A stretch of 18,051 nt of DNA from Suillus spraguei (GCA_016800925.1 JABCPU010001034.1:1-18051); one strand, 5' to 3'. Positions 1 to 9,266 are shown, counted from the stretch's first letter. Numbers and translations: made by a program. The notes: generated by a model from the letters alone, not told the origin.

Positions 1-647
1 AGCGACAGGCACCAAGTCTTTCTCGAAATCGACACTCCGGTAGTCACATAAAGCAAGCGGCCAGTCTTCAGCTGGATGCGATATAGGACGCCACAGGTTT
101 ATGATCTGGAAGCGTCTGCGAAGGAGGGCAGGAGCTTCTGTTGGTGGGAGATGCCTATGAACGCGAGCAATAGCCGCCCCAGGCGTTTGGTCTACATGAG
201 CCTGGGAGACTGGCTGACGTTTCTGTGGGCCATCATCTACCTCGCCTGGGCGACGGCGACGAAGAGCTGTGACATGAATTAGGGATCAAGCCGTCGTTTC
301 AAATTGGTGGTCAACGTACTGTGATCGAAGACGACAACTTTGCTTGCTCCTGTGACCCTCTTAATGAGGTCGATGCTCTCGGGGTAGTATTCTCGCTCAA
401 TCTCGTCATCATTCAAGAAGCTGGTATGCTTCGAAGCTTCCCGCCCATACTGAAACCCGGCATTGTCAAGCTTGTAAAGTTCCTCCTTCCCGCGCACGTT
501 CTCGACTTGCAATTCATGCGGCTCCTGGTTCCAGTTGCGGCTCGGCTTTCCTACAGTGGTGCTATCTGAGTAAATTCTATTGTGAGGGCGAGAGCCGTCA
601 AGTGGAGCAGAAAAGTAGTTGAGGGTGGTGATCGCGTTAGAGGTCAT
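1..647 (-). CDS. AsaB/CmcJ-like (GA4 desaturase family) oxygenase, copy 1, 3' end outside window
   Basis: Exon 1 runs 647 to 320, intron 1 is 319-267 (donor GTACGT, acceptor CACAG, 53 nt), and exon 2 runs from 266 to the window edge. 198 codons are visible with no stop; the C-terminal part lies to the left. Family hallmarks: REYYPESIDLIKRVTGA, VVVFDH split by the intron, an RRRRPGE run, AHVD (His133, Asp135, presumed iron ligands), RFQIINLWRPI and PLALCD. One deviation is CDYRSVD where the other copies have CDFRSVD. The start is chosen by alignment with the other copies (N-terminus MTSNAITTLNYF); here the context is CTATGA rather than the ACCATGG of copies 3-5. It is divergent from copy 2. 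Family assignment is strong; enzymatic role (Fe(II)/2-oxoglutarate hydroxylase or desaturase) is inferred from the family, and the substrate is unknown. Confidence 0.85.
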
Positions 648-713
648 AGTTAGTGCGTTGAGGCTGAATGTAAAGTGGAATGGAAGTGTCCTTGAAGTTA
701 GTACCATGAATGA

Positions 714-720
714 GTTATAT
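714..720 (-). promoter_or_regulatory. TATA-like ATATAAC of copy 1
   Basis: An ATATAAC heptamer on the minus strand lies about 70 nt upstream of the copy 1 ATG. The same heptamer occurs 67-83 nt upstream of the start in copies 3, 4, 5 and 6, which supports a role as core promoter. Role is inferred from position and conservation only. Confidence 0.5.
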
Positions 721-762
721 CTCACTTATCTATACCTCCGAGGGCCGGGGAAGCTGCTTGGC

Positions 763-779
763 TTACATATCACATTATC
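763..779 (-). promoter_or_regulatory. Double GATA motif upstream of copy 1
   Basis: On the minus strand this reads GATAATGTGATATGTAA, with two GATA cores eight bases apart. It is identical upstream of copies 2, 3 and 4, and degraded in copies 5 and 6. GATA cores are bound by fungal GATA factors in general; function here is a guess. Confidence 0.4.
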
Positions 780-899
780 AATTCTCCTGGTCCGCTGATC
801 AATATTAAATTGTGGAAGATGTTGTACGCATGGCGTCACCGCACTGTGGGATGAGCAATGTTCTAAAGTAGTAGAGCCTCTAGTACCTTGATTACTAAG

Positions 900-1625
900 A
901 GTCAGTTCACGAAGCATTGTGAAGCCAAACACGGTTCATACGATGACATGAGGCGTTCGAGGAGTAATGAAAGGTGACTAAATTTTATGCTGTACATGTC
1001 GGGCTTTTGTCCAACTTATGGAATTCACAATACTTTTGGGCTATGATGGTGCAATATTACATAATGTTACAATGTCAGACTCCCATGATAATCGGGATTT
1101 GATGATCAATATCAAAGTTCTCTTTATACCAAGTTGATAATTGTTACATATGACAAAATAGTCGGAATAAGTAGACTAGCACTCCTGTCGGATCCCGGAA
1201 ATGGAATGGACGGTAGGCTAGTCATAATGCAATTGTACGATGACAGTCAGATAAGCGCATAACTTGTTCTTGTAACGTAGTGATTTACAGCAGTTTGCGA
1301 AACTAATGGCACTGGCGTGTTGTGGGAAAATCACAATTGAGATTCGGGACTTTACCATTCTGTGTTACATAATGCCGCGTCGCATATCTGTACTGTGCTA
1401 TACCGTGTTCCTCATAAATCGTACAATGGCCAAAGCATTCAAGAGCGCCGAATTTGTAGACGACATGGAACTGTCTCCGAGCCTCTCCGAATCAGATTCA
1501 GATGAGAGCTCGGGGTCTACAGCCATTGCAGAACAAGCACTATTGGCAAGGTGACATCATACATGAGGCCATATAGGAACACATACAACCCTACAACGCC
1601 TAAGTGTATTTTGTGACCCAAAACA
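900..1625. other. Foreign segment inserted in the copy 1 flank, with a short acidic Ser-rich frame
   Basis: This stretch is absent from the corresponding flanks of copies 3, 5 and 6. It contains a plus-strand frame from ATG 1426 to a stop at 1554 with a Ser/Asp/Glu run (SLSESDSDESSGS), followed at once by a possible splice donor (AG|GTGACA). Acidic Ser-rich N-termini occur in some fungal transposase-like proteins, but I recognise no domain. No terminal repeats were found. I see nothing else in it. Confidence 0.3.
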
Positions 1626-2110
1626 TTGTCAGCTACGTTGAAGTTGAAACTGCTCTGGGATACATATGACCACCAATTAGTATTATTATTATGGTCTCGA
1701 CCATTGAAGTTGAAAACAGGCAACGCTACAAACTACCGGTGAAGCCTGCAAATATGAATATGTTTCTCAAAGACAGGATATCACCAGCTATAATCTTTCA
1801 CATGAGGCCGAACATGCAGCTGCCGAGTAGTATGGGACTATAGTGGGAGGTTATGGGTGACGGCAGGCTCCTAGGTAGTATCAAGTACGAGGTGTAAAGA
1901 GAACAAACATATGCTGCCATGCCTTATAGGCGTGCCAGGCCTCGAGGGTAATTCATCTGGTGTTTGCAATGAAGGACCGACGCGAGCTGGGTCAAATTTG
2001 CACATATTCACAGGGAAACAAGCATGGTCCATACCTGTCACTATATTTGCAGAGAGTGAAATCAGCCAGGCTGGATCGAGCTTGATCAAGTGCAGGTCCG
2101 AATGGGGCAT

Positions 2111-2814
2111 ACAGTGCAGAGAGGGAGTTGCACAGCGTCAACATGAACCTTATAATTAGCCCCAAGTTAGGTCTGTCATACCGTCACGATGGAGGTAATG
2201 AAATCCTTCACTGCGAAGTGGGATGCGGGACAATGGGTAATATTCGATACAAGACCTACAACAGGATATGCTGTGGGTTGGGAAATGAACACGAGGATAA
2301 CACATGTAAACGTACCAACTCAAACCTCCAGTGTACTCCTGACCTAAACGCTCATTTTATCTTGTGCCAATATGTTGGTAGCCGCTGCTGACGAATATAT
2401 CGTTGTAAGTGATGATAATAGACTTTGTTGGATGCATATCTTTTGCATATTCAACGGTATCAACAACCTGGCATGCCTCTGGCACCATCACTTCGTATTG
2501 GGGATTTGTCCCTATGATACCATCTACCTATGTACTAGCTAAACTAGCAGGCAGGAACTATAAGTCAAGACCCCGATCAAATAGGTCACCGATTTACATG
2601 CAACGTCCATCCAAGTCTTCATATATACTAGTATGCACGTATGTTCGTGCACTTTCTCAAATTTGATCCCCTGCACGTCTATATCTCCTAACGTTGGAAC
2701 GAGCACTCATTATTCCACGACTTAACTCAGGCCTAACTATAGGTCTCATGTTGATGATGTGCGACTATCATTCCTCACTCCGTTCGGATTCAGCAACGAC
2801 TCTGTATAGATGAC
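2111..2814. other. Intergenic, no recognisable gene
   Basis: About 700 bp between the duplicated 5' flanks of divergent copies 1 and 2. Two frames of 85-87 codons on the plus strand (2128-2391, 2409-2666) have no family resemblance and no low-complexity or repeat support. I find no RNA gene and no matching sequence elsewhere in the window. Confidence 0.4.
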
Positions 2815-3314
2815 TCCTAGGCCCTGGCAGTTGCACTAGTGCTATCACCTGTGCGCCTTAAGCCTGGCTGAGTTGACTCTTCGAAAATATTGTGGCAGGT
2901 ATGTGATAAATTACCATGCCTTCGACAAGGTCCTGTATTCTTCGATCTTTGAGAGATATATTAACCCCCAGTGGCCGTCATCATCAATAATAATTGGTGC
3001 TGTGCACGTCATATGTCTTTCAGGACAGTGTCCATTTGGGTTACGAAAGCGATCATTCTTGCCCCAATAGAAAGTAGGGACTTTGATGGGAGAGACTTAT
3101 TGAGGTAAGCTCTATGACTTTGGATATCCCGCCGTTCGGTGTATGACATATTTTTATTCACTTTAACAATCAGTAGGCCTGAATTGATAATGTGATATGT
3201 AAGCCCTTGCAAGCGGCATTTCCTCTCCTTAGAGAGATTAAAGCACGATGTAACTTACTTGTGATACTAAGGACGCTTTCATTCCGCTTTACATCCAGTA
3301 CCAACGAACTAATG
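2815..3314 (+). repeat. Duplicated 5' flank of copy 2
   Basis: Very close to 8785-9333 upstream of copy 4. The match begins at TAGGCCCTGGCA and includes CACTAGTGCTATCACCTGTG, ATTGTGGCAGGTATGTGATA, CTGTATTCTTCGATCTTTGA and GGATATCCCGCCGTTCGGTG. The reverse complement also matches the distal flanks of copies 1 and 6 (CATACCTG, ATATTTG, TCAGCCAGGCT). It carries the double GATA motif at 3186-3202, but the ATATAAC box is changed to ATGTAAC at 3248-3254. Confidence 0.85.
3186..3202 (+). promoter_or_regulatory. Double GATA motif upstream of copy 2
   Basis: GATAATGTGATATGTAA, identical to the motif upstream of copies 1, 3 and 4, about 115-130 nt before the start codon. Function inferred from conservation only. 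Confidence 0.4.
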
Positions 3315-4226
3315 ATGGGTTCTTCTACCATCACCACCCTCAACTACTTTATCGCTCCACTTGATGGTTCTCGGCCTTACACTGAAGTCTACGCGGCAGA
3401 TAGCGCCATAGGAAAGGCGAGCCACAACTAGAACAAGGAATCGTATGACATGCAAGTTGAGGATGTGCGCGGGAAGGAGGAACTTTACAAGCTTGACAAT
3501 GCCGGGTTTCAGTATGGGCGGGAAGTTCCGAAGTATACTAACTTATTGGACGATGATGAGATGGAGCGAGAATACTATCCCGAGAGCATTGACCTCATTA
3601 AGAGGGTCACAGGAGCAATCAAAGTCGATCACAGTATGTTGACTGCCAATTTGAAATGATGTCTTGATTCATATCACAGTTGTTCGTTGCCGTATCCCAG
3701 GCAAGCCAGGTGATGTCCCAGAGAAACATCAACCAGTCTCTCTGGCTCATGTAGACCGAACGCCCGCGGCGGCCATTGCTCGCGTTCATAGGCATCTCCC
3801 GCCCACAGAAGCTCCTGCTCTCCTTCACAGAACCATAAACCTATGGCGCTCTATATCGCATCCATCTGAAGATTGGCCGCTTGCTTTATGCGACTTCCGG
3901 AGTGTCGATTTCGAGAAAGACTTGGTGCCTGTCGCTCTTATATACCCTGACCGGGAGGGTGGGACATTTGGAGTCAAATACAATCCAGACCACCAGTGGA
4001 AATACGTGAAGGGGATGACCCCAGAAGAATTTGTTCTTATCAAATGGTGAGTGAATTAACTCGGGGGAGCCTGCCGTCGTGCTGAAAGAGTCTCAGCTTT
4101 GACTCGATACAAGATGGGAGTTTGGCGAGGTTGACCCCTCACAGTGCATTCCAAGACCCGAACACCCCAGAGGGTGCACCGCCTCGGGAATCTATTGAGC
4201 TGAGGGCTCTGGTGTTCTATGATTAG
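3315..4226 (+). pseudogene. AsaB/CmcJ-like oxygenase, copy 2, in-frame stop
   Basis: Exons 3315-3633, 3680-4046 and 4097-4226 align codon for codon with copy 4, giving 272 codons including the stop. Introns are 46 nt (donor GTATGT) and 50 nt. Codon 39 is TAG at 3429-3431 where copy 4 has TGG (Trp), within NWNQEP. Two separate 9-nt in-frame deletions remove VVF before the first splice site and RFQ before IINLWR. Everything else stays open: AHVD, PLALCDFRSVDFEKD, FVLIKC, LTPH and PPRESIELRALVFYD. The ATG context is TGATGG, with a second ATG just upstream, and the TATA-like box is altered. Loss of RFQ from a conserved block suggests relaxed constraint. A truncated protein starting at Met 3450 is conceivable but would lack the N-terminus. 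It converges on copy 3. Confidence 0.85.
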
Positions 4227-5068
4227 AATGTGTGCTGTTGAGTGACGTTAAGAATTTACGAAGAGTTCGTACTGCGCTTCATTGCTATATCTGTACGAGT
4301 AGTTGTAACTTGTACTTTATCAATATTGCTCTTGGAACTTTTGCACAATTCTCGTGGACGTATCGCGACTTTCATGCATTAAGTGTGACCAGACGATCCA
4401 TTCGGTATGAAGATTATGAAGTCACGTCGATGCCCACAGCCCATGAACTGGCGGTCCGATTGGTCTATTCAGAGGCAGGTGCACCCTTGGTTGCTCACAA
4501 AGTCCAGTCCAGATGTCACAGCACGTGGTACTTTCCCGAAGAATTATAATGGAAGAAATATGCTTGCCGTATAGCCCGAATTTTTAGTTCCTATTCAAGT
4601 GGTATCACTTCGTCCGTCAGGTATAAGGCTCATAGACTAGTCCTGCCAGACCCAATCAACTTGAATATCATGACCTCATTCCAGGCACATCGCATGATTG
4701 ACATCAGAAACTACACGTAGGCACGCACTCGAAAATGCCGTGGACAACAGCAATGCCTGACGGCTATCATGTTTTGAGCATCATAACGTCTCAGAGCTAT
4801 CTCTGTACAAAACCACATCATGATACTTTTCAAATTTCCAGCACTGGTATGGGGAACTCGCCTCACAATATTGGTATTCTGCTCGTCAACACATGCATCC
4901 TTCTCACGAACGAATGTGAATGCATGGATAGCGTCATGGTATCCACGATACGTCCACGAGGATCGTGTAAAAATTCCAAAAGTAAGTACAACTACGCACT
5001 GGCAAATACAACAACAAAACGCGCTACAAGTTCTTCGTGAACTCTTAACGTCACTCGACAATACATGT
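4227..5068. other. Spacer between convergent copies 2 and 3, with shared 3' flanks
   Basis: Both ends are duplicated 3' flanks. From 4227 rightward and, on the minus strand, from 5068 leftward, the same order appears: GAGTGACGTTAAGA, ACGAAGA, AGTTGTA, then CTCGTGGACGTATCG. The same flank follows copy 4 (10271-10403) and, more diverged, copy 6 (about 15560-15748, with AGTGACATTAAGAATT). The middle, about 4400-4870, has no match in the window and no gene I can support. Confidence 0.7.
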
Positions 5069-5984
5069 TCAATCATAGAACACTAGAGTTCTCAACTCGA
5101 TGGATTCCCGGGGCGGCGCTCCCTCTGGAGTGTTTGGGTCTTGGAATGCAGTGTGAGGGGTCAACCTCGCCACACTCCCATCTTGTATCGAGTCAGAACT
5201 GAAACCCTTTTAGCACCACAGAAAGCTCTCCTGAGTTACTTCACTCACCATTTGATAAGAACAAATTCTTCTGGCGTCATTGCCTTCAAATATTTCCACT
5301 GGTGGTTTGGGTTGTATTTAACTCCAAACGTCTCACCCTCGCGATCAGGGTATATAAGAGCGACAGGCACCAACTCTTTCTCGAAATCGACACTCCGGAA
5401 GTCACATAATGCAAGCGGCCAATCTTCAGCTGGATGCGATATAGGACGCCATAGGTTTATGATTTGGAAGCGTCTGCGAAGGAGAGCAGGAGCTTCTGTT
5501 GGCGGGAGATGCCTATGAACGCGAGCAATGGCCGCCCCAGGCGTCTGATCTACATGAACCCGAGTTGCTGGTTGACGATTCTGTGGGTTATCATCTAGCC
5601 CTGGGACACGGCGACGAATAGCTACATGAATTAGGGATCAAGACGTCATTTCAAATTGGTGGTCAACGTACTATGATCGAAGATGACAACTTGGGTTGCT
5701 CCCGTAATCCTCTTAATGAGGTCAATGCTCTCAGGGTAGTATTCTCGTTTAATCTCATCATCGTTCAAAAAGCTGGTATGCTTTGGTGCTTCCCGCCCAA
5801 ACTGAAACCCGGCGTTGTCAAGCTTGTAAAGTTCCTCCTTCCCGCGCACGTCCTCGATTTGCATTTCATGTGGCTCCTGGATCCAGTTGCGACTCGGCTT
5901 TCCCGTGGTGCTATCATAAGCTCTATTGTAAGCCCGAGAGCCGTCAGGTGGAGCGATGAAGTAGTTGAGGGTAGCAGAAGCCAT
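5069..5984 (-). CDS. AsaB/CmcJ-like (GA4 desaturase family) oxygenase, copy 3, intact
   Basis: Exons 5984-5672, 5621-5249 and 5198-5069 on the minus strand give 271 aa, close to the roughly 280 aa usual for the family. Intron 1 has donor GTACGT and acceptor TAG; intron 2 is 50 nt with GTGAGT and TTTCAG; a TAATTC-like branch site precedes the first acceptor. The start ATG has the favourable context ACCATGG and begins MASATLNYFIAPPDGSRAYN. Visible motifs: REYYPESIDLIKRITGATQ, RRRVPGLDDNPQNRQPA, HVD at residues 127-129, RFQIINLWRPISHPAEDWPL, FVLIKC, then LTPH (His244) and PPRESIELRTLVFYD. The HxD...H set is the likely Fe(II) triad and a C-terminal Arg the likely 2-oxoglutarate contact; this comes from the superfamily and is not shown here. 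Closest relative in the window is copy 5. Confidence 0.9.
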
Positions 5985-6051
5985 GGTTAATTCGTTGGTG
6001 CTGTAAAATGGAGATGTCCCTGTTATCACGCAAGTATGACAAATTACGAGT

Positions 6052-6075
6052 GTTATATCGTTCGTACTTTTATAT
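6052..6075 (-). promoter_or_regulatory. TATA-like region of copy 3
   Basis: The minus strand carries ATATAAC at 6058-6052 (74 nt before the ATG) and a second TATAAAAG-type box at about 6075-6067. The first is conserved in the other intact copies, the second is particular to copy 3. Confidence 0.5.
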
Positions 6076-6105
6076 CTCCAAGCCTGGGTCGGGGAAGCGC
6101 TTGAA

Positions 6106-6122
6106 TTACATATCACATTATC
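6106..6122 (-). promoter_or_regulatory. Double GATA motif upstream of copy 3
   Basis: The minus strand reads GATAATGTGATATGTAA, identical to copies 1, 2 and 4. Regulatory role is inferred. Confidence 0.4.
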
Positions 6123-6483
6123 AATCCTGACCTGCTAATTGTCATGTAGATGAAAATACGCCATACACCGCACTGCGGGATATCTCTAAAGTTGTAGAGC
6201 TTCTTACCTGAATTACTAAGTCTCTCCCACCAAAGTTTTGATATCAGCTATCTCCAACGAGAATTATCAAATTCGTGGGCCAAATATGACGCAGCCTGTT
6301 GATCACGTTGAAGCTGCTCTGAGATACACATGTCGTGCTTGGTATCAATTATGATTGATGATGACGACTTGAAAAAAAGCCAGGCTCGGGACGTACTGAT
6401 AGTGTTGTGGGCATTCTGCCAATGGCAATTGCTAAGTGGCAACTCCCGGCAGTAGGAAGTCGGCAGAAGTCAATGTGAATCTT

Positions 6484-6657
6484 ACTTGTACTATGGGCAA
6501 GTAACAAATGTTTGACATTCAAAAAAAGTGTCTGGACCTCCGTACATGCCAGAATATCGTCGACAAAGTACAAGGGTCATCCTGTTCGAAATTAACCACC
6601 AACCACTTGATCCAACAGCAAAAAGTTCCAAATTTTTCCAATCGTTATTTTTATCAA
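6484..6657 (-). other. Possible trace of Ty1/copia-type reverse transcriptase
   Basis: On the minus strand, around 6573-6540, a frame reads YFVDDILA, resembling the YVDD catalytic box of copia-like reverse transcriptases, preceded in another frame by VVNFEQDDPC, which resembles the segment before that box. Stops and frame changes interrupt it, so at best it is a short decayed fragment. The resemblance is brief and may be chance. Confidence 0.2.
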
Positions 6658-6659
6658 TA

Positions 6660-7628
6660 CAGTTGAAATGGTCATAATGCATATGGTAACAATGCATAAA
6701 TCTCATGTTGCATCAACTTTTGTGGATCCCGACATTGTTCCCAAGTAATTGGATGCATAACACATAATGCATAATGCATAATGTTTGTATACCCAATATG
6801 CATTATGAGTATTGATTTGATAGGGTGGGACACGTGTACAATAACATAGCGCATAAATTTATTGTTGTGCTTCAGTGGTATTGTCTCTTTTGACTATGTA
6901 TAGAAGCCAGCGAGCAATTGAAATGATACCATACTACTTGAAAATGTTTCTAAACTTAAAGCGCACGTGACAAGCCCGCTGTATGCAACTGGCCTGCAAA
7001 GTGGCAGAAAATCACCAAGGACAATCCTCAAACTTCAGCTCATTCTACAGCCAGTGAACGCACTTCTCGCCAAAATCTCACACTCTCTGACTGGATGACA
7101 GTCTATCATTTTATTGATTCTCATCCTACTGTGACACAAACTGAAATTGTCGAACACTTCAAAACTCTCAAATCGGGTGCACTCTCTACATTTGATGGTG
7201 GTGACTCATCTATTGCAGATGAGGTCCGTCGTGAAATCCTTGTTGCAAATGGTGAAGTTATTGAAGTTGATTCTGATGACGACGACGACGAAATGGGCCT
7301 ATCAGTCCCATGCAACGATGTGATTTGTGCCAGCAGCTCGAAGATGCAATGTGGGGATCCTCAAATTTCACTTGATTTATCTTCACAACTTCGAAATTTT
7401 TGCGCTAACCTACGACGTGAAGAACTGCATGACGCTCAACAAATATGTCTAGAACAATTCTTCTCGTTTTAATCATGTACTTGTGTAGAAACCATTGATA
7501 ACTTTCTGTCACACTTTTGGCGGAGGTCACACGTGTCACAATTATGTGACAAATATCGTCTTGCATATTCCTCATAATGCATAACATTTTCGCGGTCCCA
7601 TCGGTATGCATTATGACCATTTCAACTG
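6660..7628 (+). mobile_element. Pogo-like (CENP-B/DDE) non-autonomous element, 969 bp
   Basis: Perfect 24-bp terminal inverted repeats lie at 6660-6683 (beginning CAGTTGAAATGGTCATAATG) and 7605-7628, flanked on both sides by TA (6658-6659, 7629-7630), the target duplication typical of Tc1/mariner/pogo elements. Subterminal AT-rich repeats of CATAATG occur near 6765-6810 and again near 7572. Inside is one coding stretch, listed separately, that joins the two ends of a pogo-type transposase. It is therefore an internally deleted copy that could move only with help from a full-length relative. Perfect repeats and an open frame imply recent insertion. Confidence 0.85.
6963..7472 (+). pseudogene. 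Internally deleted pogo-type transposase (N-terminus fused to C-terminus)
   Basis: The frame is open from about 6963 to the stop at 7470-7472. The first ATG is 7095, but about 44 codons before it (WPAKWQKITKDNPQT...) are also open and family-like, so the real start is probably in a lost or upstream exon. LSDWMTVYHFIDSHP, then TQTEIVEHFKTLKSGAL, resembles the N-terminal helix-turn-helix of fungal CENP-B/pogo transposases. Immediately afterwards come DEVRREILVANGEV, an acidic EVDSDDDDDE tract and SLDLSSQLRNFCANLRREEL...AQQ...FF, which resemble the C-terminal tail of the same proteins. The DDE catalytic core, several hundred residues, is missing. The join keeps frame, so a small DNA-binding-like protein could still be made. 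Assignment rests on remembered family character. Confidence 0.7.
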
Positions 7629-7639
7629 TACAACTACTC

Positions 7640-8340
7640 GTCGACATATATAGAAGGTCGTGGTGACAGATACCTCAAACATATTCTTGACCAGAATGCT
7701 TGCCCTACACCCCCAGACCACCTTGCTCAGGAGTCCGTAACTATTTTGCCTCAAAGAACGGAAATCAAGCATTACCACTCCCACCTATCTCAAATGCAGA
7801 TTACCGAACGCTGTCCATTGAAGGCGTTTGCAATCATAATTCACTTGATTGTACCTCATGTTGCTGATGTCGAGCATTATTTCTCAGATCTGGGTGGGGC
7901 ACAATCTATAAAGCGCTGCAACCTATCAGTTCAGACTGAGTATCTTAGCAAGCTCCGCCAATTTCTTGTACAAGGTGGATCACGAAGCTGGCAAGCCAGC
8001 ACGTTGCAAGCATGCCTATATGCACGCTCATCCATAACGTGGACTTGACATAGCCTTAGCAAACCGACTTCAAAGGTCATTTGCATGGGTGCCTCCACTC
8101 ACTGGTGACTTGCAGCTCGGACGACGAATTTCTTGCAGGTCCAGAGTTGATGACAGATTAAGAGCTGCTTGAAGAATTTAGCAGGTTTGAAAATGAGCTC
8201 TAGAATCACGCTGTGGCTTGCAAGAGGGTGCTGGAGAAGTCCCAGATATCTTCAAAGGAAGTATTATTGACTGGAACGAACTAGAGGAATTACGCCTGCA
8301 GGATTTATTGAAGAAATTGACATGATTGGCCGTGGGCCAT
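7640..8340 (+). pseudogene. hAT transposase C-terminal relic
   Basis: The frame at 7746-8048 contains CPLKAFAIIIHLIVPHVADV, then EHYFSDLGGAQSIKRCNLSV, which is the hAT dimerisation region of fungal hAT transposases (PLKAFA...IVPHAADVER.FS..G..QS.KRCNL). After the stop at 8046-8048, continuation in shifting frames gives FAWVPPLTGDLQLG, then a Glu-rich tail (EELLEEFSRFENELESR...WNELEELRLQDLL) running to about 8340. At least two frame changes are needed. The N-terminal zinc finger and catalytic core are not seen. The pogo-like element ends just upstream, so the hAT remnant may have been its target, though I cannot show that the left flank belongs to hAT. Confidence 0.75.
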
Positions 8341-8344
8341 CAGT

Positions 8345-8784
8345 AAACTGGTGAGACTCAGATATTAGTCGATATTGTCAGATTTTGTAAGCCCAATGCT
8401 TCTTTCCTGTATATTACGATAAAAAGTAATATATAGCAATCTAAAGCAATGTACAGTCGTTTGCATTGAAAAGTTCACTCATTGATTTGGACGCAACGTG
8501 TTTGTATGTATTTGGTGGGTATAAAATTTGACCACCAAACAGTGTCGCGCTGCTGATCGATTGGACACCAACTGTATGTATCCTGTCTGTCCCCTTTGAG
8601 CTGTATCATAGTCTTCATTCTTAGGTCTTTTAACATCCAAATGCAGTCAATATCGAGCACGAGACACCCAATTGAAGTGTAGCTCTGACCCCATTGGTAG
8701 GGTCAATATTGCATAGACTCGCTGAGGTGAACCATGCCATCTAGTAGTGCATTTTGCAGAGGTGCCGTATTTGAGCTTCTTACA
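8345..8784. other. Intergenic, small perfect hairpin only
   Basis: No gene supported. One 8-bp inverted repeat, TTTGGTGG at 8511-8518 and CCACCAAA at 8532-8539, has a 13-nt loop; its meaning is unknown. Confidence 0.35.
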
Positions 8785-9201
8785 CTATAGGCCCTGGCAA
8801 TCGCACTAGTGCTATCACCTGTGCGCCCCGAGCCTGGCTGATTTGACTCTCCACAAATATTGTGGCAGGTATGTGATAAATTGCCATGCCTTCAGCGAGG
8901 CCCTGTATTCTTCGATCTTTGAGAGACGTTTTTCCAGGCTTCAGCGGTCTTATGTTACCTGTTTTAACCCCCAATGGTCGTTATGATTAATGATAATTGG
9001 TGCTGTACACGTCATGTGTATTTCAGGGCAGTGCCCATTTGGGCTACGAAAGCGATGATTTCCCCCCAATAGAGATTGCTGATCAAGTAGGGATTTCATG
9101 GGAGAGACTTAGTAATTGAAGTAAGCTCTACGACTTTGGATATCCCGCCGTTCGGTGTATGACATATGTTCATTCACTTTAACAATCAGCAGGCCAGAAC
9201 T

Positions 9202-9218
9202 GATAATGTGATATGTAA
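9202..9218 (+). promoter_or_regulatory. Double GATA motif upstream of copy 4
   Basis: GATAATGTGATATGTAA, identical to copies 1, 2 and 3, about 116-132 nt before the ATG. Confidence 0.4.
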
Positions 9219-9266
9219 GCCCTTAAGTTGTAAGCGCTATTTCCTCTCCTTAGAGATTAAAGTACA

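Larger units (their letters stand above)
648..2110 (-). repeat. Duplicated 5' flank of copy 1, interrupted
   Basis: Bases 648 to about 900 match the 5' flanks of copies 3 and 6 (shared GGCCGGGGAAG, double GATA motif, a GTAGAGCCTC-like stretch, then TTGATTAC). The match stops near 900 and resumes at about 1625 (GTTGAAG...CTGCTCTG, then ACCAATTA), continuing to about 2110. The distal part pairs with 17041-17350 upstream of copy 6; shared words include AGGCTCCTAGGTAG and AAGGACCGACGCGAGC. About 725 bp of foreign sequence replaces about 85 bp. Comparison was by eye. Confidence 0.7.
5985..6480 (-). repeat. Duplicated 5' flank of copy 3
   Basis: Matches the copy 5 flank (12018-12169 plus 12484-12830) over long stretches: GTTTTGATATCAGCTATCTC, CCAAATATGACGC, GAAGCTGCTCTGAGATAC, GATGATGA and GAAAAAAAGCCAGGCTC. 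It has no counterpart of the 314-bp insertion found in the copy 5 flank, so it shows the empty site. The match fades near 6480. Confidence 0.8.

Noticed and set aside
321..569. Plus-strand frame starting MIEDDN, repeated at 5673-5990, 11697-12023 and 16358-16687 (and on the minus strand at 9328-9660)
   Set aside because: Exact antisense of oxygenase exon 1. Open by codon bias of the sense gene, with no independent support.
2409..2666. 85-codon frame between copies 1 and 2
   Set aside because: No family resemblance, no splice support, and composition like its surroundings.
4232..4549. 105-codon frame after copy 2 (also 4711-5076 and 4735-5040)
   Set aside because: It overlaps the duplicated 3' flank, where copies differ by frame-breaking indels, so it is not coding.
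5141..5518. 125-codon plus-strand frame (similar frames at 9821-10198 minus, 11024-11542 plus, 15932-16198 plus)
   Set aside because: These are antisense shadows of exon 2/3 of the oxygenase copies; they recur only because the gene recurs.
6540..6573. YFVDDILA as a functional reverse transcriptase
   Set aside because: Only a short box with frame breaks on both sides; kept as a low-confidence trace, not as a gene.
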